DNA of 8,125 bases from Desulfobacterales bacterium (lineage in GTDB: Bacteria > Desulfobacterota > DSM-4660 > Desulfatiglandales > Desulfatiglandaceae), in assembly GCA_027061865.1 (NCBI GenBank), contig JAMOVZ010000315.1:1-8125 (forward strand), given 5' to 3'. Made by a program: the position numbers and the translations under genes. Under the pieces are notes generated by a model, which was given only the letters and a program-made list of their open reading frames with translations, searched no databases and had not been told where the DNA came from. Below, in pieces: positions 1 to 5,239 of the stretch. Each line of letters starts with the position of its first letter. Within the stretch, counting starts at the first letter, position 1.

Positions 1-54
1 CCCCTCTTGTTTCATCCGGTGAAGCGTTGCAATCGTTACCTTGGCTCTTTCCAT
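1..54 (-). CDS. panB: 3-methyl-2-oxobutanoate hydroxymethyltransferase, N-terminal fragment (probable PanB)
   Basis: Only the first 18 codons are in the window; the gene runs off the left edge. They read MERAKVTIATLHRMKQEG, which resembles the N-terminus of PanB proteins (KVTV..L..MK..GEKI, just before the TAYD motif). PanB transfers a hydroxymethyl group from methylene-tetrahydrofolate to 2-oxoisovalerate, the first committed step of pantothenate synthesis in the cytoplasm. The start is set by a strong Shine-Dalgarno GGGAGG, 5 nt upstream of the ATG. The frame stays open upstream to another ATG at 126-124, but that one has no ribosome binding site and would add an atypical extension. The call rests on a short stretch, so it is moderate; the strand and start are firmer than the name. 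Confidence 0.6.
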   Translation of the reverse strand, partial: MERAKVTIATLHRMKQEG

Positions 55-59
55 TCTTA

Positions 60-65
60 CCTCCC
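60..65 (-). promoter_or_regulatory. Ribosome binding site of the probable panB
   Basis: On the minus strand this reads GGGAGG followed by a 5-nt spacer and the ATG at 54-52. It decides between this start and the in-frame ATG at 126-124, which has no Shine-Dalgarno sequence. Confidence 0.7.
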
Positions 66-177
66 ATCGAGAAAACTGTTTTGAAACTCCATGTTGTTTC
101 AGCACCCTTTGAAAAGAACTCGCCATTTTGTAGCTGAATTTGCTATCAAGAGTCCATGAAGCTAAGGGCACTAGGGG

Positions 178-206
178 AACCTAACCCAAACCCTAACCCC
201 TGTCAA
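178..206 (-). promoter_or_regulatory. Possible sigma-70-type promoter for panB
   Basis: On the minus strand a perfect -35 hexamer TTGACA (206-201) is followed after 17 nt by TAGGTT (183-178), a poor -10 match (3 of 6). Transcription from it would give a panB leader of roughly 115-120 nt. The spacer is the G-rich telomere-like tract. The -35 and spacing are good and the -10 is weak, so this is only a candidate. Confidence 0.3.
180..200 (-). other. G-rich telomere-like tract with G-quadruplex potential
   Basis: Read on the minus strand, this stretch has four guanine runs of 4, 3, 3 and 2 bases separated by loops TTA, TTT and TTA. It therefore looks like vertebrate telomere repeat by chance. 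Three runs of at least three G plus one of two G could fold as a two-tetrad or imperfect three-tetrad quadruplex. It lies on the non-template strand of panB, upstream of its start codon. Confidence 0.4.
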
Positions 207-292
207 CAAGGGTAACCGAGAGGGAAGACACGAAGTTCATGCTAAAGCTAATGGGGTTTTAGGCCGATTTCCCTGGGTAGGGCTGAAAAGGA

Positions 293-308
293 TGGCACGC
301 CAGTTGCA
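293..308 (+). promoter_or_regulatory. Sigma-54 (RpoN) -24/-12 promoter upstream of pilT
   Basis: The sequence reads TGGCACG-CCAG-TTGCA, a full match to the sigma-54 consensus TGGCACG-N4-TTGCA/T. The invariant GG (294-295) and GC (306-307) have the required spacing of 12 bp. The predicted transcription start is near 319, giving a leader of about 50 nt before the pilT ATG. Such promoters need an AAA+ activator bound upstream. No other promoter of similar quality was seen for this operon, so the four genes from 370 to 3617 are probably sigma-54 dependent. Confidence 0.85.
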
Positions 309-369
309 CAGAGCAGGTTATGGGGCTCGATCTCCCCGCTAAAATTTTTAATGAAAAAGGGAGGAAGAG

Positions 370-1452
370 ATGGCACAAATAGATGCTTTTTTCAAGCTAA
401 TGAACGAAAAGGGCGCCTCTGACCTTCACCTGGTTGCAGGTCAACAACCCGTCCTTAGAATTGATGGCGAGATTGAGCGGGTCAAGTACAAGGTGCTGGA
501 CAACGACACCCTCAAGGCGATGCTTTATGAAATTGCCCCAGAGGAGAAGATAAAGGAATTTGAAGAGACGGGAGATGTGGATTTTGCCTATGAAATCCCG
601 GGCCTGGCCAGATACAGGGCGAACTTTTTCCTGCAAAAAAACGGAGTTGGAGCGGTATTCCGTGAGATCCCTTCCTCCATCATGACATGCGACCAACTTG
701 GATTTCCACCGGTGGTGAAGCGGCTGGCCACCCTTCCCAGGGGGCTGGTCCTGGTCACAGGTCCCACTGGAAGTGGTAAGTCGACAACCCTTGCAGCCGT
801 TATCCATGAGGCCAACCTCAGCAGAAAAGAGCATATCCTCACCATAGAAGATCCAATTGAGTTTGTTCACAAGAGCGAAAAGGCCATTGTGAACCACAGG
901 GAGGTGGGGCTTCATACCCGCTCCTTTGCAGCCGCCTTGCGCGGCGCCCTTCGTGAGGACCCTGACATCATAATGGTAGGCGAGATGAGGGACCTGGAAA
1001 CCATCTCTTTAGCCCTGGAAGCCTGTAACACGGGGCACTTGGTCTTTGCCACCCTCCACACCATGGGGGCAGCCAAGACCATCGACAGGATAATTGAGGT
1101 CTTCCCTGAAAACCAGCAGGAGCAAGTGCGAAGCAGCTTAGCAGACGGGATTCGCGCTGTCATCTCTCAGGCCCTTTTCAGGCGGACAGACAGGCGTGGG
1201 CGGGTTGCCGCCCTTGAGATAATGATAGCCACCCCTGCGGTGAGGAATCTAATCAGGGAAGGCAAAACGTTTCAAATTCCCTCGATGATTCAGACCGGTA
1301 AAAAGTATGGTATGCAGACCCTTGACGATTCAATAATGGAGTTGCTCAACAATCGTACCATCAGCCCTGAAGATGCCTACATGAAGTGTATTGAAAAGCA
1401 GAGATTCTTACCGTTCCTCAAAAAGCCTCCTGCTGATTTTACAGAGGTCTAG
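370..1452 (+). CDS. pilT: Type IV pilus retraction ATPase PilT
   Basis: This 360-residue protein is a PilT-family hexameric secretion ATPase. It powers depolymerisation of type IV pili and twitching motility from the cytoplasmic base of the pilus machine. The N-terminal domain carries the SDLH motif (residues 17-20). Next come Walker A GPTGSGKST (131-139), an Asp box around IEDPIEF (159-165), an atypical Walker B IIMVGEMRD (200-208, Glu205) and a His box TGHLVFATLHT (221-231). The VRNLIRE stretch (291-297) matches the AIRNLIRE signature of true PilT retraction motors. Length is close to the usual 340-370 residues. The start has GGGAGG 5 nt upstream and lies about 50 nt from the predicted sigma-54 start point. 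It is the first gene of a four-gene operon, 33 nt before a second PilT-like ATPase. No pilin, PilB or PilC gene is in view. Confidence 0.95.
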   Translation: MAQIDAFFKLMNEKGASDLHLVAGQQPVLRIDGEIERVKYKVLDNDTLKAMLYEIAPEEKIKEFEETGDVDFAYEIPGLARYRANFFLQKNGVGAVFREIPSSIMTCDQLGFPPVVKRLATLPRGLVLVTGPTGSGKSTTLAAVIHEANLSRKEHILTIEDPIEFVHKSEKAIVNHREVGLHTRSFAAALRGALREDPDIIMVGEMRDLETISLALEACNTGHLVFATLHTMGAAKTIDRIIEVFPENQQEQVRSSLADGIRAVISQALFRRTDRRGRVAALEIMIATPAVRNLIREGKTFQIPSMIQTGKKYGMQTLDDSIMELLNNRTISPEDAYMKCIEKQRFLPFLKKPPADFTEV

Positions 1453-1472
1453 TAAACATCTGAGTATTTGCC

Positions 1473-1478
1473 AAGGAG
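1473..1478 (+). promoter_or_regulatory. Ribosome binding site setting the PilU-like start
   Basis: AAGGAG stands 7 nt before the ATG at 1486. The open frame could also start at TTG 1468, but that codon lies upstream of this site, so ATG 1486 is preferred. Confidence 0.8.
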
Positions 1479-1485
1479 TGAAAAG

Positions 1486-2658
1486 ATGCGGAAGCAGCAG
1501 ATCGATTACATCCTTACAATGATGTTGGAGTCATATGACAATGTCTCTGACTTCAACATAACTGTGGACAAACCCTTTCAGGTGGAAAGCTCTGGAGAGC
1601 TTAAACCCGTGGGACTGAATCCGCCCATTGGAAAGATTACGCCTTTTCAAGCCGAGATCTTTGCACTCAACTTAATAAATAACGATCCGCGCCTGATAAA
1701 AACCCTTTTGACCGAGGGCTCCTGTGACCTTTCGTATCAATTGGCAGGAAAGGCGCGCTTCCGCGTGAACGTCTTTTCTCAAAAGGGATGCTACTCAGTC
1801 GTGATGAGGCAGCTTGCAAACAGAGTCCCAACAATTGAAGAACTGAACCTTCCTCAGACATTTTACAAGATGGCTGAAGAGAAGAATGGGATCATCCTGG
1901 TCACCGGTGCCACTGGCGTCGGGAAGACCACCTCGCTTGCAGCACTCTTGAATGAGATTAATGAAAAACATGCTGTTCATATAGTGACTCTCGAAGATCC
2001 CGTGGAATACATCCATTCCCAAAAGAAGGCCACATTCAACCAAAGGGAGTTGGGAGTTGATTTCAAGGACTTTGCGACTGGACTAAGGGCCGCGCTCCGC
2101 CAGGCCCCTAAAGTGATCCTTGTGGGCGAGATGAGGGACCGGGAGACAGTTGAGATCGGCATCAGGGCGGCTGAGACCGGTCATCTTGTGCTCAGCACCA
2201 TTCATACGGTGGATGCCGGGCAAACCATCAACAGGATCCTGGGCATGTTTGACCAGGAGGAGGAAAGGCAGATCAGGATCCGGCTTGCCGACACCCTGAA
2301 ATGGGTGGTGTGCCAAAGACTCCTTCCCAAGGTGGGAGGAGGCAGGGTGGCCGCTTTCGAGATCATGGGGACAAGCCTAAGGGTTAAGGATGCCATCCTT
2401 CACGGAGAGTCTGAAGGAAAGACCTTTTACGAGATAATCGAGGCAGGGCAGCCCTTTGGGATGATGACCTTTGACCAATCCATCTCAGAGCTTTACAAGG
2501 AAGGGAGCATCACGGAAAAGGCAGCTCTCACCTATTGTTCCCGCAAGGCCAAGGTGGGAAGGGCCATAGACAGCATCAAGGCTGCAAGGGGAGAGAAGAC
2601 AACTGACATCGAGGGCTTGGACATAGATCAGGAGTATGGTAAACACTTAGACAGATAG
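1486..2658 (+). CDS. PilT/PilU-like type IV pilus ATPase (second paralogue)
   Basis: This 390-residue protein is a second PilT-family ATPase, in the position a PilU-type accessory retraction motor usually takes. Walker A is GATGVGKTT (141-149), the Asp box LEDPVEY is at 169-175, Walker B VILVGEMRD at 210-218 (Glu215) and the His box TGHLVLSTIHT at 231-241, so ATP hydrolysis looks possible. It differs from PilT in two places. The N-terminal SDLH motif is replaced by SDFN (21-24), and the AIRNLIRE signature is replaced by LRVKDAILHGE (298-308). It also has a charged C-terminal tail of about 35 residues, with no signal peptide or membrane segment. Losing the AIRNLIRE signature while keeping the catalytic core is typical of PilU-like proteins, which assist PilT in retraction. 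I infer that role; assignment to PilU by phylogeny is untested, so I give no symbol. Confidence 0.85.
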   Translation: MRKQQIDYILTMMLESYDNVSDFNITVDKPFQVESSGELKPVGLNPPIGKITPFQAEIFALNLINNDPRLIKTLLTEGSCDLSYQLAGKARFRVNVFSQKGCYSVVMRQLANRVPTIEELNLPQTFYKMAEEKNGIILVTGATGVGKTTSLAALLNEINEKHAVHIVTLEDPVEYIHSQKKATFNQRELGVDFKDFATGLRAALRQAPKVILVGEMRDRETVEIGIRAAETGHLVLSTIHTVDAGQTINRILGMFDQEEERQIRIRLADTLKWVVCQRLLPKVGGGRVAAFEIMGTSLRVKDAILHGESEGKTFYEIIEAGQPFGMMTFDQSISELYKEGSITEKAALTYCSRKAKVGRAIDSIKAARGEKTTDIEGLDIDQEYGKHLDR

Positions 2659-2672
2659 AGGGAGATAGAGAT

Positions 2673-3335
2673 ATGCAGGTGACCTGTTCTCAGTGCAAGG
2701 CCAGGTTCAACATCCCTGATGGAAAGCTTCCCAAGGATAAAAAGATGGCCATCGCATGCCCGAAATGTAAACAGCGGATTATTGTGAGGCCATCTCCCGA
2801 GCAAGAGCCCTCGAAGGCCGGCTCAACAAATGGAACAGTTAAGGTTTCGCCGGGATACGAATACCGTGACGTGGACGAAGTCCTGGAGCTTACCATTGCC
2901 GAAGGGGAAAAGGTGGCCCTCTTGATGATTGGGGACGAAGCCGACACCCAATTGGTAAAAGAGGCGGCCCAAAAAGTGGGCTACAGGGTCGTCCTGGCTA
3001 AAGATACAAGGGACGCCCTCAGCAAGATGCGTTTTCACCACTTTCCCATGGTGTTCTTGGCCGATGGGTTTGACTCAATGGATATCATCCAGAGCCCGAT
3101 CCTGCGCTACCTTGAGCACTTGCCCATGTCTGTCAGGAGAAAGATTTTCCTGGTCCTCATTGGAACCCGTTTCAGGAGCATGGACCATATGAAAGCATTT
3201 GCAATGAGCGCCAATCTTGTGGTAAATAAAAAGGAGCTTGACAAATTGGCCCCCATTCTTTCACGGGCCCTCTTAGACCATGAGCAGTTTTACCGCGTGT
3301 TCATGGAAACTTTAAAAGAGGTGGGGAAGGCGTAA
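2673..3335 (+). CDS. Zinc-ribbon protein with degenerate receiver-like domain
   Basis: This 220-residue protein has two parts. The N-terminus (1-38) is an MJ0042-type zinc ribbon, with Cys pairs C5-x2-C8 and C29-x2-C32. A flexible, acidic/polar linker (about 40-78) leads to a domain (79-200) with the alternating strand/helix pattern of a response-regulator receiver: VALLMIGDEAD, YRVVLAKDTRDAL, FPMVFLADGFD, IFLVLIGT and ANLVVNKKEL. The phosphoacceptor position aligns with Ala130, with Asp131 one residue late. The usual acidic pair is reduced to Asp88-Glu89, the conserved Thr/Ser region reads GTR, and the Lys-Pro is Lys-Lys. This suggests a pseudo-receiver used for protein contacts. It starts 14 nt after the PilU-like gene, with GGGAG 8 nt before the ATG, so it is probably co-transcribed. 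A role in controlling or positioning the pilus motors is inferred from context; it could also be a DUF-type protein with an unrelated fold. Confidence 0.7.
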   Translation: MQVTCSQCKARFNIPDGKLPKDKKMAIACPKCKQRIIVRPSPEQEPSKAGSTNGTVKVSPGYEYRDVDEVLELTIAEGEKVALLMIGDEADTQLVKEAAQKVGYRVVLAKDTRDALSKMRFHHFPMVFLADGFDSMDIIQSPILRYLEHLPMSVRRKIFLVLIGTRFRSMDHMKAFAMSANLVVNKKELDKLAPILSRALLDHEQFYRVFMETLKEVGKA

Positions 3336-3344
3336 TCGGAAAAC

Positions 3345-3617
3345 ATGGACCAGGAAAACAAGTACCGCTTAAGGGTAAAGAACTGTATCGGAACCATAAT
3401 AGACGTCCATAAATCAATAGGCGATAAATACGATAATCAAGAATTCCTTGAGCAGTTTGAAAAACTCAAAGAGGCCGTCGATGGCCTGGATATGAGTGTG
3501 GTCTCAGAAGGTGATGTCTTGATGGTGGAGAAGGCCACAAACGCCTTGCTTGAGGAATTCGAGGCCATATTTAAGACGGCAAAGCTGGGTCCTGTGTACG
3601 AAAAGCTTAGCAGTTAA
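3345..3617 (+). CDS. Hypothetical small helical protein, last gene of the pilT operon
   Basis: I do not recognise this 90-residue protein. It is charged and appears almost wholly alpha-helical, with three likely helices (about 5-25, 30-48 and 55-78). It has no signal peptide, membrane segment or cysteine motif; the single Cys is at 14. Its Shine-Dalgarno is weak (CGGA 4 nt before the ATG, or GGGGAAGG 14 nt before). It starts 9 nt after the stop of the zinc-ribbon gene, so translational coupling is likely. It is probably a cytoplasmic protein made with the pilus ATPases and could act as a small partner of one of them, but nothing in its sequence shows a function. It ends 3 bp from the convergent kinase gene. 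Confidence 0.7.
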   Translation: MDQENKYRLRVKNCIGTIIDVHKSIGDKYDNQEFLEQFEKLKEAVDGLDMSVVSEGDVLMVEKATNALLEEFEAIFKTAKLGPVYEKLSS

Positions 3618-3620
3618 GGC

Positions 3621-4670
3621 CTACCTTACCCCTTTCCACTCCACGGCGCAGTCCAATAAGTGCCCATTCATCTTCTTGAGCCTCTTTGCCCACCGGCTTT
3701 GAAGGCTTCTGATCTTTTCCGGTTCTCCTAAGGCCCACACACATCCTCCAGCCCCTGCTCCGGCAAACCTGGCACCACACCCAAGGGGCTCCGCCTCTGA
3801 TATCAGGAGTGAGCTGTTTTTGGTGAGGGCCTCCGGGGTAATGCGTTTCCTGATGCTCATCTCCTCTCTAAGGCACGCAGCCGCCCCGTTCCAGTCCTCT
3901 CTTCTGATCCTTTCAGCCAGCCGGTGGGTAATCTTGTTCACCTCCAGCCACCCTGCCCTTGTGCGGCCTGCCAGGAAATCATTAATCCATTTTTTGTTTA
4001 TTCGGGAGGAGATGTGCTGAGAGCCCGTGTAGGCGACAAGGAGGTGCTGAGAAAGCCTATTCTCTCCCTGGGGCGACAGCAGCCTAACTCTTTTAAATGG
4101 GGTTTTGGGGTCTTGGTAATGCCAAATCCATTGATTAACACCCCCAAAGACTGCTGCGCTGTGGTCCTGCAGCCCGCAATTGCCACCGCTTATGGCGTCT
4201 TCGAAGTGATAGGCGAGCACGAGGATCTGGTTTCCCGTAAGGGCCTTTCGCCCCGCCTTTCTCAAACATTTGGAAATCGCCTTGAGGAGGGCTACGAGGG
4301 CGGTGCTCGACCCTCCCAGAGCAGCTTTGACCGGTGCCTCGGATTTAATGACCACTCTCGCTCCATCAATTCCAAAGTGCAAGAGAGGGGCATAAATTAA
4401 TGCGAATCTACCCTTTAATGGGGGTTGATCTGAGGGGCAAACCTGAGGCTTGCCTATCCCCTCTGCCTCGATCCTGAGCCATCCCTTGTCAAAAGGAAAG
4501 ATATGGACGGTGGTCCTGAGGTCAATTGCTATGTTCACTGTGGTAGGAGAGGTGCGGGCAAAGGGCAAGGCCATGGCCTTTATGTCCCAGGTGCCTCCGG
4601 CATCTATCCTGCAGGGTGAAGAGGCCCATAGCCCCTGTTCATCCAATATCTTGCCAATTGAAACAGCCAT
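3621..4670 (-). CDS. GHMP-family sugar kinase, HddA-like
   Basis: This 349-residue protein has the full set of GHMP kinase motifs (galactokinase, homoserine, mevalonate and phosphomevalonate kinase fold). The N-terminal substrate motif is RIDAGGTWDI (21-30). The ATP-binding glycine-rich loop is AALGGSSTA (116-124), and the C-terminal motif 3 is GARFAGAGAGG (299-309). The stretch NCGLQDHSAAVFGGVNQ (164-180) resembles the GKQDQYAAAFGG signature of D-glycero-D-manno-heptose-7-phosphate kinase and fucokinase-type enzymes, with Asp169 a likely catalytic residue. It therefore probably phosphorylates a sugar or sugar phosphate in the cytoplasm, for LPS, S-layer or nucleotide-sugar synthesis. The substrate cannot be fixed from sequence, and no other sugar gene is nearby. 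The ATG has a G-rich but weak ribosome site (GGGGGG, 4 nt upstream), and no other in-frame start lies before the next upstream stop. It stands alone between two operons: convergent with the pilT operon and divergent from the regulator operon. Confidence 0.8.
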   Translation of the reverse strand: MAVSIGKILDEQGLWASSPCRIDAGGTWDIKAMALPFARTSPTTVNIAIDLRTTVHIFPFDKGWLRIEAEGIGKPQVCPSDQPPLKGRFALIYAPLLHFGIDGARVVIKSEAPVKAALGGSSTALVALLKAISKCLRKAGRKALTGNQILVLAYHFEDAISGGNCGLQDHSAAVFGGVNQWIWHYQDPKTPFKRVRLLSPQGENRLSQHLLVAYTGSQHISSRINKKWINDFLAGRTRAGWLEVNKITHRLAERIRREDWNGAAACLREEMSIRKRITPEALTKNSSLLISEAEPLGCGARFAGAGAGGCVWALGEPEKIRSLQSRWAKRLKKMNGHLLDCAVEWKGVR

Positions 4671-4699
4671 GTAGCCCCCCGGTGAAGCAGTGCCGATAA

Positions 4700-4728
4700 A
4701 GTTAATCCAAACCTGAGGGGTGGGTCAA
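4700..4728 (-). promoter_or_regulatory. Possible promoter for the GHMP kinase gene
   Basis: On the minus strand, TTGACC (4728-4723) is followed after 17 nt by TTAACT (4705-4700), which matches 3 of 6 -10 positions. A shifted TAACTT at 18 nt is equally weak. It is the best candidate in the short upstream region and would leave a leader of about 20-25 nt. Confidence 0.3.
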
Positions 4729-4735
4729 GGGATGT

Positions 4736-4764
4736 TTGACATCAAAAAGAGTTGCCGGTATGGT
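4736..4764 (+). promoter_or_regulatory. Sigma-70-type promoter for the response regulator operon
   Basis: A perfect -35 TTGACA (4736-4741) and TATGGT (4759-4764, 4 of 6 matches to TATAAT) are separated by the ideal 17 nt. Predicted transcription would begin near 4771, about 67 nt before the ATG at 4838. The signalling operon therefore looks constitutively or housekeeping transcribed, unlike the sigma-54 pilT operon. Confidence 0.6.
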
Positions 4765-4825
4765 AATTGCAAATTTTACGGCGGGCGAGGCAGCAATAGC
4801 AAGGCAAGGACGGGTCCCAGGACAA

Positions 4826-4831
4826 GGGAGG
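4826..4831 (+). promoter_or_regulatory. Ribosome binding site setting the response regulator start
   Basis: GGGAGG lies 6 nt before the ATG at 4838. It fixes that start over TTG 4736 and the ATG at 4760, which lie upstream in the same open frame and would add a non-receiver extension. Confidence 0.85.
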
Positions 4832-4837
4832 CGGCAA

Positions 4838-5224
4838 ATGACTGAAACCCGGGAAGAGAAGACAATATTGGTAGTCGAAGATGACAAGGAGGTCCTTAAG
4901 ACCATCACAAAGCACTTGGAGCACATGAACTACAAAGTGCTCACTGCTGAAGACGGGCTGGAGGGACTGAAACTGATAGAGATTGGAGATTTTGATCTTG
5001 TAATTACCGATATTGTAATGCCTTTTGTAAGTGGAGTAGGGATTGTTACTGCCCTAAAGCAGAGGAGGCCAGAGGTTCCAGTGATAGCCATCACCGGATA
5101 TGGGAAAGAGCCTGAGGCTGCGGCCTTAGAGAAAAACGCCGACCTGGTGCTCTCCAAGCCTGTGAAGATGGCTGTCCTAAAAAGCCACGTGAAAGAACTT
5201 ATTGAAAAATCCCAAAAAAGATGA
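4838..5224 (+). CDS. Single-domain response regulator (CheY-like receiver)
   Basis: This 128-residue protein is one complete receiver domain with no output domain. All key residues are present: acidic pocket E14-D15-D16, phosphoacceptor D58 in ITDIVMP, the switch Thr86 in AITGYG, and Lys107-Pro108. It should be phosphorylated on D58 by a histidine kinase and act by binding a partner or as a phosphate shuttle or sink. The hybrid kinase that follows has a start 15 nt after this stop, so the two are surely co-transcribed and probably a cognate pair. The start is set by GGGAGG 6 nt upstream. It resembles the free receivers that often accompany hybrid kinases; its target cannot be told from sequence. 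Confidence 0.92.
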   Translation: MTETREEKTILVVEDDKEVLKTITKHLEHMNYKVLTAEDGLEGLKLIEIGDFDLVITDIVMPFVSGVGIVTALKQRRPEVPVIAITGYGKEPEAAALEKNADLVLSKPVKMAVLKSHVKELIEKSQKR

Positions 5225-5227
5225 GTG

Positions 5228-5232
5228 AAGGG
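5228..5232 (+). promoter_or_regulatory. Ribosome binding site of the hybrid kinase gene
   Basis: AAGGG lies 7 nt before the ATG at 5240. A GTG at 5225, directly after the preceding stop, is in frame, but it overlaps this region and would add five residues ahead of the first FHA strand, so ATG 5240 is preferred. Confidence 0.6.
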
Positions 5233-5239
5233 TGCCGCC

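Larger units (their letters stand above)
55..369. other. Divergent intergenic region between panB and the pilT operon
   Basis: This 315-bp region separates two divergent genes. It contains the panB ribosome binding site, a G-rich tract on the minus strand (180-200), a possible sigma-70-type panB promoter (178-206), and a sigma-54 promoter facing pilT (293-308). A heptamer AAGCTAA occurs twice (159-165 and 245-251), each copy a few bases after a CATG, and a small dyad TAGC/GCTA lies at 131-145. These could be activator sites upstream of the sigma-54 promoter, but they are too short to call. I see no convincing coding sequence or RNA gene here. Confidence 0.6.
4671..4837. other. Divergent intergenic region between the GHMP kinase and response regulator genes
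   Basis: This 167-bp region holds candidate promoters in both directions. Their -35 elements face away from each other with only 7 bp between them (4723-4728 and 4736-4741), so the two operons may compete for or share regulation. The frame of the rightward gene stays open back to TTG 4736, but this stretch reads as leader rather than as part of a receiver domain. Confidence 0.55.

Noticed and set aside
55..126. A longer panB start at ATG 126-124 on the minus strand.
   Set aside because: No ribosome site precedes it, and the added residues do not resemble PanB, while ATG 54 has GGGAGG at ideal spacing.
180..200. Telomere-repeat-like sequence suggesting a linear replicon end or eukaryotic contamination.
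   Set aside because: There are only about three imperfect repeat units inside an ordinary bacterial intergenic region flanked by genes on both sides.
1468..1485. A TTG start adding six residues to the PilU-like protein.
   Set aside because: The Shine-Dalgarno AAGGAG lies inside this extension and points to ATG 1486.
3615..3628. The palindrome between the convergent genes as a bidirectional terminator.
   Set aside because: The stem is only 5 bp and no run of T follows on either strand.
3924..4400. A 158-codon open frame on the plus strand.
   Set aside because: It lies antisense to the middle of the GHMP kinase, whose motifs are clear. It reads as a shadow of that gene.
4736..4837. An N-terminal extension of the response regulator from TTG 4736.
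   Set aside because: It overlaps the predicted promoter, does not resemble receiver sequence, and a strong ribosome site precedes ATG 4838.
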